From: an uncultured Clostridia bacterium | GTDB taxonomy: Bacteria; Bacillota; Clostridia; Christensenellales; Aristaeellaceae | Assembly: GCA_946527725.1 (NCBI GenBank) | Contig: CAMMYM010000008.1 | Location: 1 to 33,331 of the forward strand | DNA length: 33,331 nucleotides | Reading direction: 5' to 3' | Shown here: positions 15,490 to 22,950 of the stretch, piece by piece | Layout of the letters: each line of letters opens with the position of its first letter | Position numbering within the stretch: position 1 is the stretch's first letter | Notes under the pieces: model-generated | The model's input: the letters and a program-made list of their open reading frames with translations, nothing else | What the model was told of the DNA's origin: nothing | Database searches by the model: none | Made by a program: the position numbers and the translations under genes

Positions 15490-16815
15490 TTACTGGGCGA
15501 CCGCGTCAAGCATTGCAAGGCTTACCTCGATGTTCTCCAGGTATTCACCTTCCGTGCTGATATCTGCTTTTTCCGCGTTGTTGACTTCATTGGGCCGCCA
15601 CACTGTCAGCTTCACAGTGTCACCCTCACGGAGGCCTTCCAGCCCTTCCATCAGGTCCGTCGTATTGTTCAGCACCTGGCCGTTCAGTTCAACAATCGTG
15701 TCGCCAGCCTTCAGGCCCGCTTTCTCTGCAGGGCTTCCGGCTTCCACGGTAATGATATACGCGCCGTTGGGCAGGACACCGTACGTATTCAGGGTTGCTA
15801 CGGAGACACCGAGGCGCGGTTTGCCGATCCGGCCGCCGGCCTGCTGTTCGCTGCTGTCGGCTGTCTGCTTATCCCCATCCGGCGTTTCCGGGGCTTGCTT
15901 CTCCCCGCTCAGTGCTTTTTCGATCACGGGTTTCGCTTCATTGATCGGGATGCACATTCCGATGGATTCCACGGAAGCACCGCTGGTAAAACGGCTTCCG
16001 CTGTATTTCAGTGTCGGGATACCGACCAGCTGGCCGGCTGTATTGAACATACCGCCGCCGCTGTTGCCGCTGTTGATTGCCGCGTCCGTCTGGATCATTG
16101 TATTGATCACGGCGCTCCTGCGTCCGAAGCGGTCCATCTTGGTCGTGTCGCTTTCAATCTCGCGGTCCAGTGCGGAAATGATGCCCGCGGTAACCGTTCC
16201 GGTAAAGCCGATGGCGTTGCCGATATTGATCGCCCAGTCGCCGACCTGCAGCTTGTCGCTGTCGCCCAGTTCAACGGGCTCCAGCGGAAGTCCCGGGACA
16301 TACAGCACGGCAACGTCCTTGTCAGAATCAGCCGCTGCCACAGTTGCGTCATACAGGTTGGAATCGTCCCCGCCAATCGAGATCTTCAGGCTGCTGGCGC
16401 CTTCAACCACATGGTAGTTCGTCAGCACATATTCCTTCGCGACCACAACGCCGCTCCCGCTGGCAGCTTTGACTTCCTGTTCCTGCCGGCCGCCGTTGCC
16501 GTATCCGTTTCCGTTGCCGTATCCGTAGCCGTTGCCGTATCCGTAGCCGAAAATATCCCAGATACTGCCGCCGTATCCGTAGCCGTTGCCGTATCCGTAA
16601 CCATTCCCGTAGGTGTTTACCTGCTGGTAGTTATAAACGCCTACCACGCTGTCCCGAACCTTGGCGATTGCCTCGGTAAACGGGGAAGTCAGGACTGTTT
16701 TTTCCGTTTCTGCCGCAGCGGCGGGATGCGCCGTTCCGATCACGGTGCCAGCCATCACACACACAAGCGCCAGGGCAATGACGCCCAGGGCTTTCTTATT
16801 CATCATCTTTCTCAT
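15490..16815 (-). CDS. Exported HtrA/DegP-like serine protease with one PDZ domain
   Basis: A 441-residue protein. An N-terminal hydrophobic segment (about residues 9-28, ending near AHPAAAAE) is an export signal or anchor. Residues 69-109 form an unusual Gly/Tyr/Asn-rich insert. The trypsin-like domain carries H135 (LTNYHVVEGA), D167 (DSDKDVAVL) and S252 (INSGNSGGGMF), so the catalytic triad is intact. One PDZ domain follows at about 333-410. HtrA proteases degrade or chaperone misfolded envelope proteins. ATG 16815 follows AAAGGAGG by 8 bases. It lies downstream of the response regulator-kinase-GerMN operon but behind a terminator (16896-16925) and its own promoter region with 11-bp repeats, so it is likely a separately controlled target of that regulator. 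Confidence 0.92.
   Translation of the reverse strand: MRKMMNKKALGVIALALVCVMAGTVIGTAHPAAAAETEKTVLTSPFTEAIAKVRDSVVGVYNYQQVNTYGNGYGYGNGYGYGGSIWDIFGYGYGNGYGYGNGNGYGNGGRQEQEVKAASGSGVVVAKEYVLTNYHVVEGASSLKISIGGDDSNLYDATVAAADSDKDVAVLYVPGLPLEPVELGDSDKLQVGDWAINIGNAIGFTGTVTAGIISALDREIESDTTKMDRFGRRSAVINTMIQTDAAINSGNSGGGMFNTAGQLVGIPTLKYSGSRFTSGASVESIGMCIPINEAKPVIEKALSGEKQAPETPDGDKQTADSSEQQAGGRIGKPRLGVSVATLNTYGVLPNGAYIITVEAGSPAEKAGLKAGDTIVELNGQVLNNTTDLMEGLEGLREGDTVKLTVWRPNEVNNAEKADISTEGEYLENIEVSLAMLDAVAQ
16489..16611 (-). repeat. Low-complexity repeat encoding a (Tyr-Gly-Asn-Gly)n insert
   Basis: Inside the protease gene, imperfect copies of the 12-base unit TACGGCAACGGC/TACGGATACGGC encode residues 69-109, alternating YGNG and YGYG units broken only by a GGSIWDIFG segment. 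It lies between the export signal and the protease domain. The repetition makes it prone to length variation and could be mistaken for a CRISPR-like or minisatellite array. Confidence 0.85.
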
Positions 16816-16845
16816 AAGTCAAACCTCCTTTCGGTTTTCGGCTGT

Positions 16846-16888
16846 ATTGTAAGCCTGCATTTTGACCGCAATATGAACGCAATGTGAA
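16846..16888 (-). promoter_or_regulatory. Protease promoter with 11-bp direct repeats (candidate response-regulator site)
   Basis: On the minus strand three units with 11-base spacing, TTCACATTGCG, TTCATATTGCG and the weaker GTCAAAATGCA (16888-16856), lead into a TACAAT -10 box (16851-16846). No good -35 box is present at the right distance; the repeats occupy its place. Tandem 11-bp repeats such as TTCACA-N5-TTCATA are the form of site bound by PhoB/PhoP-type regulators of the OmpR family. A regulator of this family is encoded at 19917-20609. Confidence 0.6.
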
Positions 16889-16895
16889 CAATCAG

Positions 16896-16925
16896 AAAAA
16901 GCCGCCGGCATCATTTCCCGGCAGC
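16896..16925 (-). terminator. Intrinsic terminator of the regulator-kinase-GerMN operon
   Basis: Minus strand: GCTGCCGG (16925-16918), 9-base loop, CCGGCGGC (16908-16901), then TTTTT (16900-16896). It lies about 30 bases after the GerMN stop and directly before the protease promoter. Confidence 0.85.
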
Positions 16926-16952
16926 TGTTCCTTTGACACGGCAATGATTGTT

Positions 16953-18470
16953 TCAGAGCTCCGGGTTGTAAAGGAACTCCCCGGCCCAGTAGATTTCCCC
17001 GGCAATCTTTTCCGCCTGTTCTCCTTCAAAGAAGAAGCACACCCGTTTCATGCCCGTATTGCAGCACAGTGTATTCACAACCGCATAGCACAGGAGCATC
17101 TCGTTTTCCGGTCCCTGGTCTTTCACCGCTTCAAGGAACCTGCGGCTGAAATTGACCAGCAGCGTCTCCCCTTCCGCTGATATCCCCAGCAGGTCGTCTT
17201 CCCGGATGCTTTCCGGCATGGGCGAAACGATTCCTTTTTCCCGCTCCACGCTGTCAGGCCCCTGCATCAGGGCAGCCAGCTGCACCCTGGGACTGTCCGC
17301 CGCATCGCGTTCCACCGGCTGTTCCGTACGGACCAATGCACCGTCCTTCACAAAATAAACGCCGGTACTGCCTGTCAGGAACCTGATAAACGTGTTTCGG
17401 CGCATCAGTCCGCCCAGAATCGTTCCCACGCTGAAACGGTTATTGCCCAGTTCAGTCACCGGTTTGTCCCCGATCCGCAGGCACACGGCTGCGGTACCCG
17501 GCACAAATGTCGTCAGGGTCATTGTGATTGCCGCGGCCAGGCAGGAGATATCCGTATGCCATCCGTCCAGGAGCTCCTGGAGGTCCCCCCTGAAGCTCAG
17601 CGTGATCAGCTTTCCGCCTTCCTCCATTTCATTCGTCACCGGTTCGTGAACCATATACTCCCACAGGTCCGGTACGCTGTCCGATTCGATCTTCGCGCGG
17701 ACTGTTCCGCCGATGGCATCCAGAAGTGCGGAGGAAAGCTGGCTGGCTGTCTGCCCTTCAAAGGAAATCCGGCGGCTTTCGCATGCGATCCCTCTTCCCT
17801 CCGTAAGCGGGTAATAAACCGTCGCCTGCGTGCTCAGCAATGTTTTACCCGCATCCCCGCCCTGGGGCGTCCGGCGTGCTTCCATCTGTTCCCAGAGAAC
17901 GGAGAGGTTCTCGTCCGCATGCCCGATCAGTGAACCCATCGGCAGCCTGCCGGCGGAGTCGAGCGCAACACTTTGCCCGGCTGTCAGCACATTCACATAT
18001 TCAATCTCATCGAGGGCAGAAAGCGTTGTGGAAAGTGCGATCGCCAGCCTGTAATAGTCACTGTAGCTCAGCTGCAGGGCAGATGATGAAAGGTTAACCG
18101 TGCAGACTCCGCGGCTGATTTCCACAGGCGTTTCCCTGACTGTGTCCAGTTCGCGCTCTGTCCGGAGCGCACCGCTTTCATTGATTTCCCGCAGCAGGTT
18201 CCGGACAAGTTCTGACGCCGTATCCTTCAGGTCTGCCTCATCCAGGCGGATCCCGACAGGCTCCAGCTGCTGGGCATTCTGTTCAGGCACATAGAGCACA
18301 TAATCCGCAGGCTTGCGGATTGCCCGGTCCCCGTCCGGTGCTTCCCACCGCACGGATGCCGGCGGCAGCGTGTTTACCGGTTCCCTTTCTTCCGCGCCTT
18401 TGCGGGCACAGCCGGTCACGGCCATCAGCAGGCACAGGGCTGTCAGCAGGCAGCAGGCTTTTTTTATCAT
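16953..18470 (-). CDS. GerMN-domain lipoprotein, partner of the kinase
   Basis: A 505-residue exported lipoprotein: a hydrophobic signal (3-18) and lipobox AVTGC with lipid-accepting C21. I see two GerMN-like domains, about residues 75-200 and 340-490; the first has a SYSDYYRLAIALSTTLSALDEIEYVNV stretch in the middle, and the second has LLVNFSRRFLEAV and ENEMLLCYAVVNTLC. GerMN domains occur in sporulation/germination protein GerM and in actinobacterial LpqB, whose gene follows the mtrA-mtrB two-component pair and modulates the kinase. Here the gene likewise follows a regulator and a kinase and overlaps the kinase stop as ATGA (18470-18467). I infer an accessory role in sensing at the membrane; a peptidoglycan ligand is a guess. 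Confidence 0.85.
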   Translation of the reverse strand: MIKKACCLLTALCLLMAVTGCARKGAEEREPVNTLPPASVRWEAPDGDRAIRKPADYVLYVPEQNAQQLEPVGIRLDEADLKDTASELVRNLLREINESGALRTERELDTVRETPVEISRGVCTVNLSSSALQLSYSDYYRLAIALSTTLSALDEIEYVNVLTAGQSVALDSAGRLPMGSLIGHADENLSVLWEQMEARRTPQGGDAGKTLLSTQATVYYPLTEGRGIACESRRISFEGQTASQLSSALLDAIGGTVRAKIESDSVPDLWEYMVHEPVTNEMEEGGKLITLSFRGDLQELLDGWHTDISCLAAAITMTLTTFVPGTAAVCLRIGDKPVTELGNNRFSVGTILGGLMRRNTFIRFLTGSTGVYFVKDGALVRTEQPVERDAADSPRVQLAALMQGPDSVEREKGIVSPMPESIREDDLLGISAEGETLLVNFSRRFLEAVKDQGPENEMLLCYAVVNTLCCNTGMKRVCFFFEGEQAEKIAGEIYWAGEFLYNPEL

Positions 18471-19993
18471 GACGCTGTACCTCCCTGCGGAAAGACTACT
18501 TTAAATTCGGATCCCCGGCCGGGTTCGCTGTGTACGGTGATTTCACCGCCATGCATCGTCACCAGTTGTTTCACGATACTCAGGCCCAGTCCTGTGCCGC
18601 CGGTCTCCCGGCTCCTTGCCTTATCAACCCGGTAGAAGCGTTCGAAAATATGCTCCTGGTCCTCTGCCGGAATTCCTACACCGTTGTCCCGCACACGCCA
18701 GACAAGGCCGTCCTCCTCCGTGCGCAGTGAAACGGCAATCCTGCCCCCGTCCGGGGAATACTTGATTGCATTGTCTGCCAGGTTGTAGAGGATCTGATAG
18801 AGGCGGTCCCTGTCCCCGGGCATGACCAGGTCTGAAACAATATTGCTTTCCATCCGCTGCCCGCGTTTTTCCGCCACCGGGCGCAGGTGGTGGATCACTT
18901 CCGTCGTCAGTGCGCTCATGTCGACGGGTTCCTTCTTCATCTCGCCCGTCTCGCTGTCCATTTTTGTCAGTGTCAGCAGGTCCGTAATGATCCCTGTCAG
19001 CCGGTCGATTTCATGGTTCATATCCTGCATAAATTCAGCGCGCAGCTCCGCAGGCATATCCGGCTGGTACATCACCGTTTCCAGCATGATCTTCATCGTG
19101 GCCAGCGGTGTTTTCAGCTCATGGCTTGCATTGGAGACGAACTGGCTTCTGGTCTTGTCCAGGCGTTCAAGATGAGCTGCCATCGTATTGTAGTTTTCAG
19201 CCAGTTCCCGCAGTTCACCGCTGCCCCGCACCGGCACGCGGACGCTCAGGTCCCCCTTGCCCATTTTGCGCATTGTACGGCTCAGGTTCGTAATCGGTTT
19301 GGTAACCACCTGACTGATGATCAGGGCAAGGACCAGCGCGGCGATTGCTATCAGCACGAATACGCTGATCAGCTGCAGCTGCACGGTCCCAAGTGAATCC
19401 ATCAGGGACTGGATCCGGCTGACGAACAGCAACGCTCCGATCTGCCCGTTCTCCCCGTCCATGGCGTGCACGCTGTAAGCCAGCTGGCCGTTGTAATCGC
19501 TTCCGCCCATTCCGGATGTGCCCGGTTCGCCGGGCGAGTGGATCCCGTAAGCCTGTTCCGAGCTTCCGGTCAGGACCAGCAGCACTTCCTCCATCTGGAG
19601 CCGGCGTCCGCTCATGTCCCGCATCGTATCATACTGGACCTTGCCATCCTGGTCGATCAGCATCAGCCGGCCGTCCATGGACTGGGCATTTTCGGCCAGT
19701 ACGCGGTGGATTTCCTCCGGATCGGCCGTATCAAAAAAAGGCGCCGCGGCAGCTGCTGCTTTCGCGGTCAGCAGGCTGTCCTCGCGCGTCTTCTGTTCAA
19801 ACAGGTAGTCCCGGACAAGCCCGGTCAGGTTGGTCGCCGCCACGGCAAAGGAAAGCCCCACAATGACAAAAAAAGCCAGCAGGATTTTCCACCTGATGCT
19901 GGCTCCGACAAAACGCTTAATCCTGATCCGTGAAATAGTAACCAACTCCCCATTTGGTAAAGATGAATTCAGGCTTTGAGGTATCCCGTTCAA
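18467..19993 (-). CDS. Membrane sensor histidine kinase (HAMP type)
   Basis: A classic kinase of about 508 residues: membrane helix 1 (35-57), an extracellular sensor region (58-206), helix 2 (207-227), HAMP (228-280), phospho-acceptor H291 in NASHELKTPLATM, N-box with N408 (NLADNAIKYS), and G boxes RDNGVGIP and GGTGLGLS. No PAS domain lies between HAMP and the His domain, unlike WalK or PhoR. The sensor region has a single-Cache-like layout with a Gly/Ser-rich loop near 155-170. The coordinates give the longest reading; it overlaps the regulator gene by 77 bases, and a shorter start inside that overlap is possible. It is coupled to the GerMN gene through ATGA. Confidence 0.93.
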   Translation of the reverse strand: MNGIPQSLNSSLPNGELVTISRIRIKRFVGASIRWKILLAFFVIVGLSFAVAATNLTGLVRDYLFEQKTREDSLLTAKAAAAAAPFFDTADPEEIHRVLAENAQSMDGRLMLIDQDGKVQYDTMRDMSGRRLQMEEVLLVLTGSSEQAYGIHSPGEPGTSGMGGSDYNGQLAYSVHAMDGENGQIGALLFVSRIQSLMDSLGTVQLQLISVFVLIAIAALVLALIISQVVTKPITNLSRTMRKMGKGDLSVRVPVRGSGELRELAENYNTMAAHLERLDKTRSQFVSNASHELKTPLATMKIMLETVMYQPDMPAELRAEFMQDMNHEIDRLTGIITDLLTLTKMDSETGEMKKEPVDMSALTTEVIHHLRPVAEKRGQRMESNIVSDLVMPGDRDRLYQILYNLADNAIKYSPDGGRIAVSLRTEEDGLVWRVRDNGVGIPAEDQEHIFERFYRVDKARSRETGGTGLGLSIVKQLVTMHGGEITVHSEPGRGSEFKVVFPQGGTAS

Positions 19994-20609
19994 TCTTTTC
20001 CCTCAGGCGGCGGATATGCACGTCCACCGTACGGGCGTCACCGGCGTAATCGTACTTCCATACGGTTTCCAGCATCTGCTCCCGGCTGAACACGGTTCCG
20101 CGGTTGGTTACGAACATCTGGAGCAGGTCGAATTCCTTGGCTGTCAGCTTTACATCCTTTCCGCCCAGGGTTACGCTGCGCTTCACCAGGTTGATCTCCA
20201 TGTCGTGCACCCGGATCACCCGGTGCTCCTGCTGCTGCAGGTTGCCGGAAACCCGGCGGAGAATCGTCTTGATCCTGGCCTTGACTTCCAGGATGTTGAA
20301 GGGCTTTGTCATGTAATCGTCAGCGCCGTATTCCAGGCCGAGGATTTTGTCCATGTCCTCGCCCTTGGCTGTCAGCATGATAATCGGGATATCACTGTGC
20401 TCACGAATACGCTGGCATACGGAAATCCCGTCCAGTTTCGGCAGCATCACGTCCAGCAGAATCAGGTCGAAATTGCCGGATTCAAACATGGCCAGCGCTT
20501 CCTCGCCGTCCATGGCGCTCTCCGTCTCGTATCCTTCCTGTTCAAGGGTATATTTCAGGCCCTTGAGGATCAAAGGCTCATCGTCGACCAAGAGGATCCG
20601 CTTTCCCAC
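19917..20609 (-). CDS. OmpR/PhoB-family response regulator
   Basis: A 230-residue regulator with an N-terminal receiver domain (acidic pocket D9/D10, phospho-acceptor D53 in LILLDVMLP, Thr in IMLTAKG, Lys in DDYMTKPF) and a C-terminal winged helix ending TKWGVGYYFTDQD, with the DVHIRRLREKIE recognition helix. I prefer the GTG at 20609 because AAAGGG lies 6-8 bases upstream and the receiver fold starts there (VGKRILLVDDEP); an ATG at 20663 gives 18 extra residues but has no ribosome site and sits next to the promoter. It is the first gene of the operon with the kinase and GerMN lipoprotein, and probably regulates itself and the downstream protease through 11-bp direct repeats. Confidence 0.94.
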   Translation of the reverse strand: MGKRILLVDDEPLILKGLKYTLEQEGYETESAMDGEEALAMFESGNFDLILLDVMLPKLDGISVCQRIREHSDIPIIMLTAKGEDMDKILGLEYGADDYMTKPFNILEVKARIKTILRRVSGNLQQQEHRVIRVHDMEINLVKRSVTLGGKDVKLTAKEFDLLQMFVTNRGTVFSREQMLETVWKYDYAGDARTVDVHIRRLREKIERDTSKPEFIFTKWGVGYYFTDQD

Positions 20610-20673
20610 CGATAACACCCTTTCGTTTCCGATTTCCGGTTTCCTTGATGAATCGTTAATCATTAACAGAAGA

Positions 20674-20726
20674 ATCTTATCGTATTTTTACCAAAATTGC
20701 AAGACTTTGTTACAATTCCTGTACAA
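20674..20726 (-). promoter_or_regulatory. Promoter of the regulator operon with upstream direct repeat
   Basis: Minus strand: TTGCAA (20702-20697), 17-base spacer, TAAGAT (20679-20674). Just upstream, TTGTAC (20726-20721) and TTGTAA (20715-20710) are spaced 11 bases start to start, a spacing that suits an OmpR-family dimer and suggests autoregulation. Confidence 0.5.
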
Positions 20727-20742
20727 TATCGCTTCTTCCCGT

Positions 20743-21699
20743 TTACATTTTCCCTTTCCGGAGCCGGATGGAACGCTCGCCGGCCAGGATCAGCCCCACG
20801 GAAATCAGCAGGAACATCGTGCGGGAAATCGCCTCTTTGTTGTCCAGCGCCCACTCCCAGCCTTCCTCAAAAATAATCCCGATCTTGTTGTCACGGTAGA
20901 ACTGGAACAGCATGCTCAGCAGCAGCAGGGCCACCGATGCAATAACCGGCTTCCAGTTTCTGTTTCTCCTGCAGCCGCACACTGCGATCACCATGAACAG
21001 GATGGCGCAGAGGATCTGCTCCAGGCTGACAAAGCTGGTATAGAAAGAACGGATATATGGATATGTGAGCAGCATTTCAAAGCCGATCTGGGCGCCGAGC
21101 AGCCAGACTGCCGTCCGCCGGAAGGTATCCCCTTCCCGGCTTTCCGTTTTCCTTCCCTGAAGGGCAGGAACCAGGCATACCAGGGCCCAAAGCGCTTCCA
21201 GCACGAAAACAGCCAGGTACGCGTCCCCCCAGCTGTCCTTCATCGCAAGCGGGAAGAAACGCAGCCATTCCGCTGTGACTTCGCCTCCGATACCGATGGT
21301 ATCCATCCCGCCTTCCGCAATCCTGGCAAGGAAGATAAACGCGCAGCCGGGCGCGGCGAAAAGATCCAGCGCCTTCATCGGGCGGATGCCGCTGATGCGT
21401 GCCGAAACCGCGACCCCCGCTGAAAACCCTGCAGCGCCGGCAACAAAGGAAAACATGGCAGGATCGAACGCCGTTACCTCATCAAAATAGCCCTCGAAAA
21501 GATTTGCCCCCATATCATGAAGCAAATACCCTGCTTTCGCGCAGACCAGTGCCAGCAATGCCCCGGCTGCAGCCGCCGCCAGGGCGGCGCGCGCAGGCAG
21601 GTGCTCCTTTTTCAGCCTGAAACCATACCATACCGCTGCTGCCGCAAAACCGGCCAGCATCAGGCAGACCGCAAAGGCGGGGTTGTTCGTCAGCGTCAT
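20743..21699 (-). CDS. Lgt-like membrane protein (degenerate prolipoprotein diacylglyceryl transferase homologue)
   Basis: A 318-residue membrane protein with about seven to eight hydrophobic helices. Residues 84-131 resemble the core of prolipoprotein diacylglyceryl transferase: a GAAGFSAG turn, then SARISGIRP, DLFAAPGCA and a following LARIAEGG with Arg126. The family signature GRxGNFxNxExxG is not intact (the Asn and Phe positions are lost; E140 may be the only remnant), so I doubt normal Lgt activity. GGAGG precedes ATG 21699. It lies just upstream of, and on the same strand as, the regulator-kinase-lipoprotein operon, which is suggestive because the GerMN protein needs lipidation. It may instead be a relative with another function. 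Confidence 0.65.
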   Translation of the reverse strand: MTLTNNPAFAVCLMLAGFAAAAVWYGFRLKKEHLPARAALAAAAAGALLALVCAKAGYLLHDMGANLFEGYFDEVTAFDPAMFSFVAGAAGFSAGVAVSARISGIRPMKALDLFAAPGCAFIFLARIAEGGMDTIGIGGEVTAEWLRFFPLAMKDSWGDAYLAVFVLEALWALVCLVPALQGRKTESREGDTFRRTAVWLLGAQIGFEMLLTYPYIRSFYTSFVSLEQILCAILFMVIAVCGCRRNRNWKPVIASVALLLLSMLFQFYRDNKIGIIFEEGWEWALDNKEAISRTMFLLISVGLILAGERSIRLRKGKM

Positions 21700-21727
21700 C
21701 TCTGTGCTCCTCCGTCATGGTCATTGG

Positions 21728-21758
21728 AAAAGGCCCGGTTCATCTCCGGAACCGGACC
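21728..21758 (-). terminator. Intrinsic terminator of thiT
   Basis: Minus strand: GGTCCGGTTC (21758-21749), 7-base loop, GAACCGGGCC (21741-21732), then TTTTCC. A 10-bp stem with one G-T pair, 60 bases past the thiT stop. Confidence 0.8.
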
Positions 21759-21817
21759 TCCCAATTATATGCGCCTGTTTTTTTACTGTCAAACCCGGCA
21801 GCTGCAGCGTCTCCTGC

Positions 21818-22387
21818 TCATCTCCGTTCCAGCTTCGGAATCACCGGAATCAGTGCAGCACAGACCGCGACGGCGATCACGGTATTCGGCAGCATGTAGG
21901 TTCCGTTGTACAGCAGGGAATACACGAAGGGCGTCATTCCGCTGATTCCCATGAATTCCTCCGGCATGTACTGGGCATAAACTGTCACGCCGCTGATGAA
22001 GTGAATGATGAACCTGGCAAAACCTCCCACCAGCGCGGCCACAGGAAGCAGCATGTATTTGCGCCGGAACAGTCCCGCGAATCCGACGAAGGCATACGCC
22101 ACAGAATAGTCGAAAATGATGGATACCCAGCTGATCGCGCCGCTGGAACCCAGGAAATACTTCAGCGTCCCGAACACCAGCCCGGCGCCGATGCCCCACC
22201 CGAGACCCCAGCGGACCGCGAAGACGATCAGCGGGACCATAACAAAATCGATGCTGCCTCCGAATCCTCCGAAACCCGCCATAATGGGAATCTTCAGGTA
22301 GCTTAATACAATCGCCAGGCCGACACAGATGCCGCCTTCCGTCAGGCAGCGGATTGGAGTACCCTTTTTCGTTTCGGACATGTTCAT
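21818..22387 (-). CDS. thiT: ECF transporter substrate-binding subunit for thiamine, ThiT
   Basis: A membrane protein of about 189 residues with six hydrophobic helices, matching the ThiT S-component: a LTEGGICVGLAIVLSYLKIP first helix, a GGSIDFVMVPL turn, and a RWGLGWGIGAGLVFG helix. It captures thiamine and works with a shared energising module (EcfA1, EcfA2, EcfT) encoded elsewhere. Assignment is strengthened by the TPP riboswitch in its leader. ATGs at 22387 and 22381 are both possible (GAGAGG lies 4 or 10 bases upstream); an ATG at 22399 has a poorer site. It is a single-gene transcript ended by the hairpin at 21728-21758. Confidence 0.93.
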   Translation of the reverse strand: MNMSETKKGTPIRCLTEGGICVGLAIVLSYLKIPIMAGFGGFGGSIDFVMVPLIVFAVRWGLGWGIGAGLVFGTLKYFLGSSGAISWVSIIFDYSVAYAFVGFAGLFRRKYMLLPVAALVGGFARFIIHFISGVTVYAQYMPEEFMGISGMTPFVYSLLYNGTYMLPNTVIAVAVCAALIPVIPKLERR

Positions 22388-22420
22388 TACGCCTCTCATT
22401 TTTGTTCTTTATTCCGCACG

Positions 22421-22547
22421 AAAAAAGCGCCCCCATCCGGAAGCGCATACAGGTCAGTTTTGCGCTTCCCTACGGTAGGATAACCTACATCAGGTTCCAA
22501 GGGTCGGACCTCCGTCCTCTCAGCCGCACCGCGGCGCCCCCAGCGTC
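22421..22547 (-). promoter_or_regulatory. TPP (THI-box) riboswitch with terminator platform
   Basis: Read on the minus strand, the aptamer runs from about 22547 to 22462: CGCTGGGGGCGCC, the conserved GGCTGAGAGG (pyrimidine-sensing), ACCCTTGGAACCTGA and the GTAGGGAA end (pyrophosphate-sensing arm). P1 is CGCT/AGCG. The platform follows: GGAAGCGC (22469-22462) can pair with GCGCTTCC (22446-22439) as antiterminator, while GCGCTTCC also pairs with GGGGGCGC (22434-22427) ahead of TTTTTT (22426-22421) as terminator. TPP binding holds P1, frees GCGCTTCC for the terminator and shuts off thiT. Confidence 0.95.
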
Positions 22548-22569
22548 TTTGTTCCGTCGGAACGCGGAC

Positions 22570-22597
22570 ATTATACCACTTCATTCCGGCTTGTCAA
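22570..22597 (-). promoter_or_regulatory. thiT promoter
   Basis: Minus strand: consensus TTGACA (22597-22592), 16-base spacer, extended TGG-TATAAT (22575-22570). The spacer contains AAGCCGGAATGAAG, one base different from the parA promoter spacer. Confidence 0.85.
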
Positions 22598-22657
22598 TAT
22601 ATTAAAAACGCATGCCACGGCTCCCGGACCGTCTTTGTTCTTTCAGTGTTTCTCCTC

Positions 22658-22686
22658 TTGACGCTGAATAAGCGCCGTACTATGAT
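22658..22686 (+). promoter_or_regulatory. Promoter of the T-box leader
   Basis: Plus strand: TTGACG (22658-22663), 17-base spacer, TATGAT (22681-22686). This would put the start near 22693, a few bases into the predicted base helix of Stem I, so either the first pairs of that helix are not transcribed or the -10 is slightly misplaced. Confidence 0.5.
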
Positions 22687-22950
22687 TGCGGTGCGATGAA
22701 AGAGACTCAGTAGGAAGGTCGTTTCCCTGTGCAGAGAGCCGCCGGCCGGTGCAAGGCGGACAGGCCGTCTTTCCGAATTACCCTCCGGAGCAGCAATCCC
22801 AACCCCATCCCGGGAAGTAGGAACGCCGGGTTCGCCCGTTACAGCGTGAAGGATATGTTAGTATCCTGAGGCTGCTTTCATGCAGTAAAACTGAGGTGGT
22901 ACCGCGAGTGAATTCGCCCTCTGTGTCCGGACGGACACAGGGGCTTTTTT
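22684..22950 (+). promoter_or_regulatory. T-box riboswitch, probable tyrosine (UAC) specifier
   Basis: The canonical T-box AGGTGGTACCGCG is at 22894-22906, with UGGU (22897-22900) able to pair with a tRNA 3' end ACCA. Stem I is closed by GATTGC/GCAATC (22684-22689 with 22793-22798) and UGC/GCA, with a kink-turn (GATGA/GGA), AGTA (22710-22713), AGAGAG and a distal GGTGCAA loop. On the 3' side GAA (22775-22777) is followed by U, then UAC (22779-22781), the same spacing as GAA-A-GGC in Bacillus glyQS, giving a Tyr specifier. The terminator is CCCTCTGTGTCC/GGACACAGGGG (22917-22943) plus CTTTTTT. Uncharged tRNA would permit transcription of the downstream symporter. Confidence 0.9.

Noticed and set aside
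16422-16611. Possible CRISPR-like or minisatellite array
   Set aside because: The short tandem units are in-frame codon repeats of the protease insert with no spacers.
22779-22784. Reading the T-box specifier as ACC (Thr) or CCC (Pro)
   Set aside because: Both need a different distance from the GAA loop motif than in glyQS; Thr also fits the UGGU bulge poorly. Kept as alternatives only.
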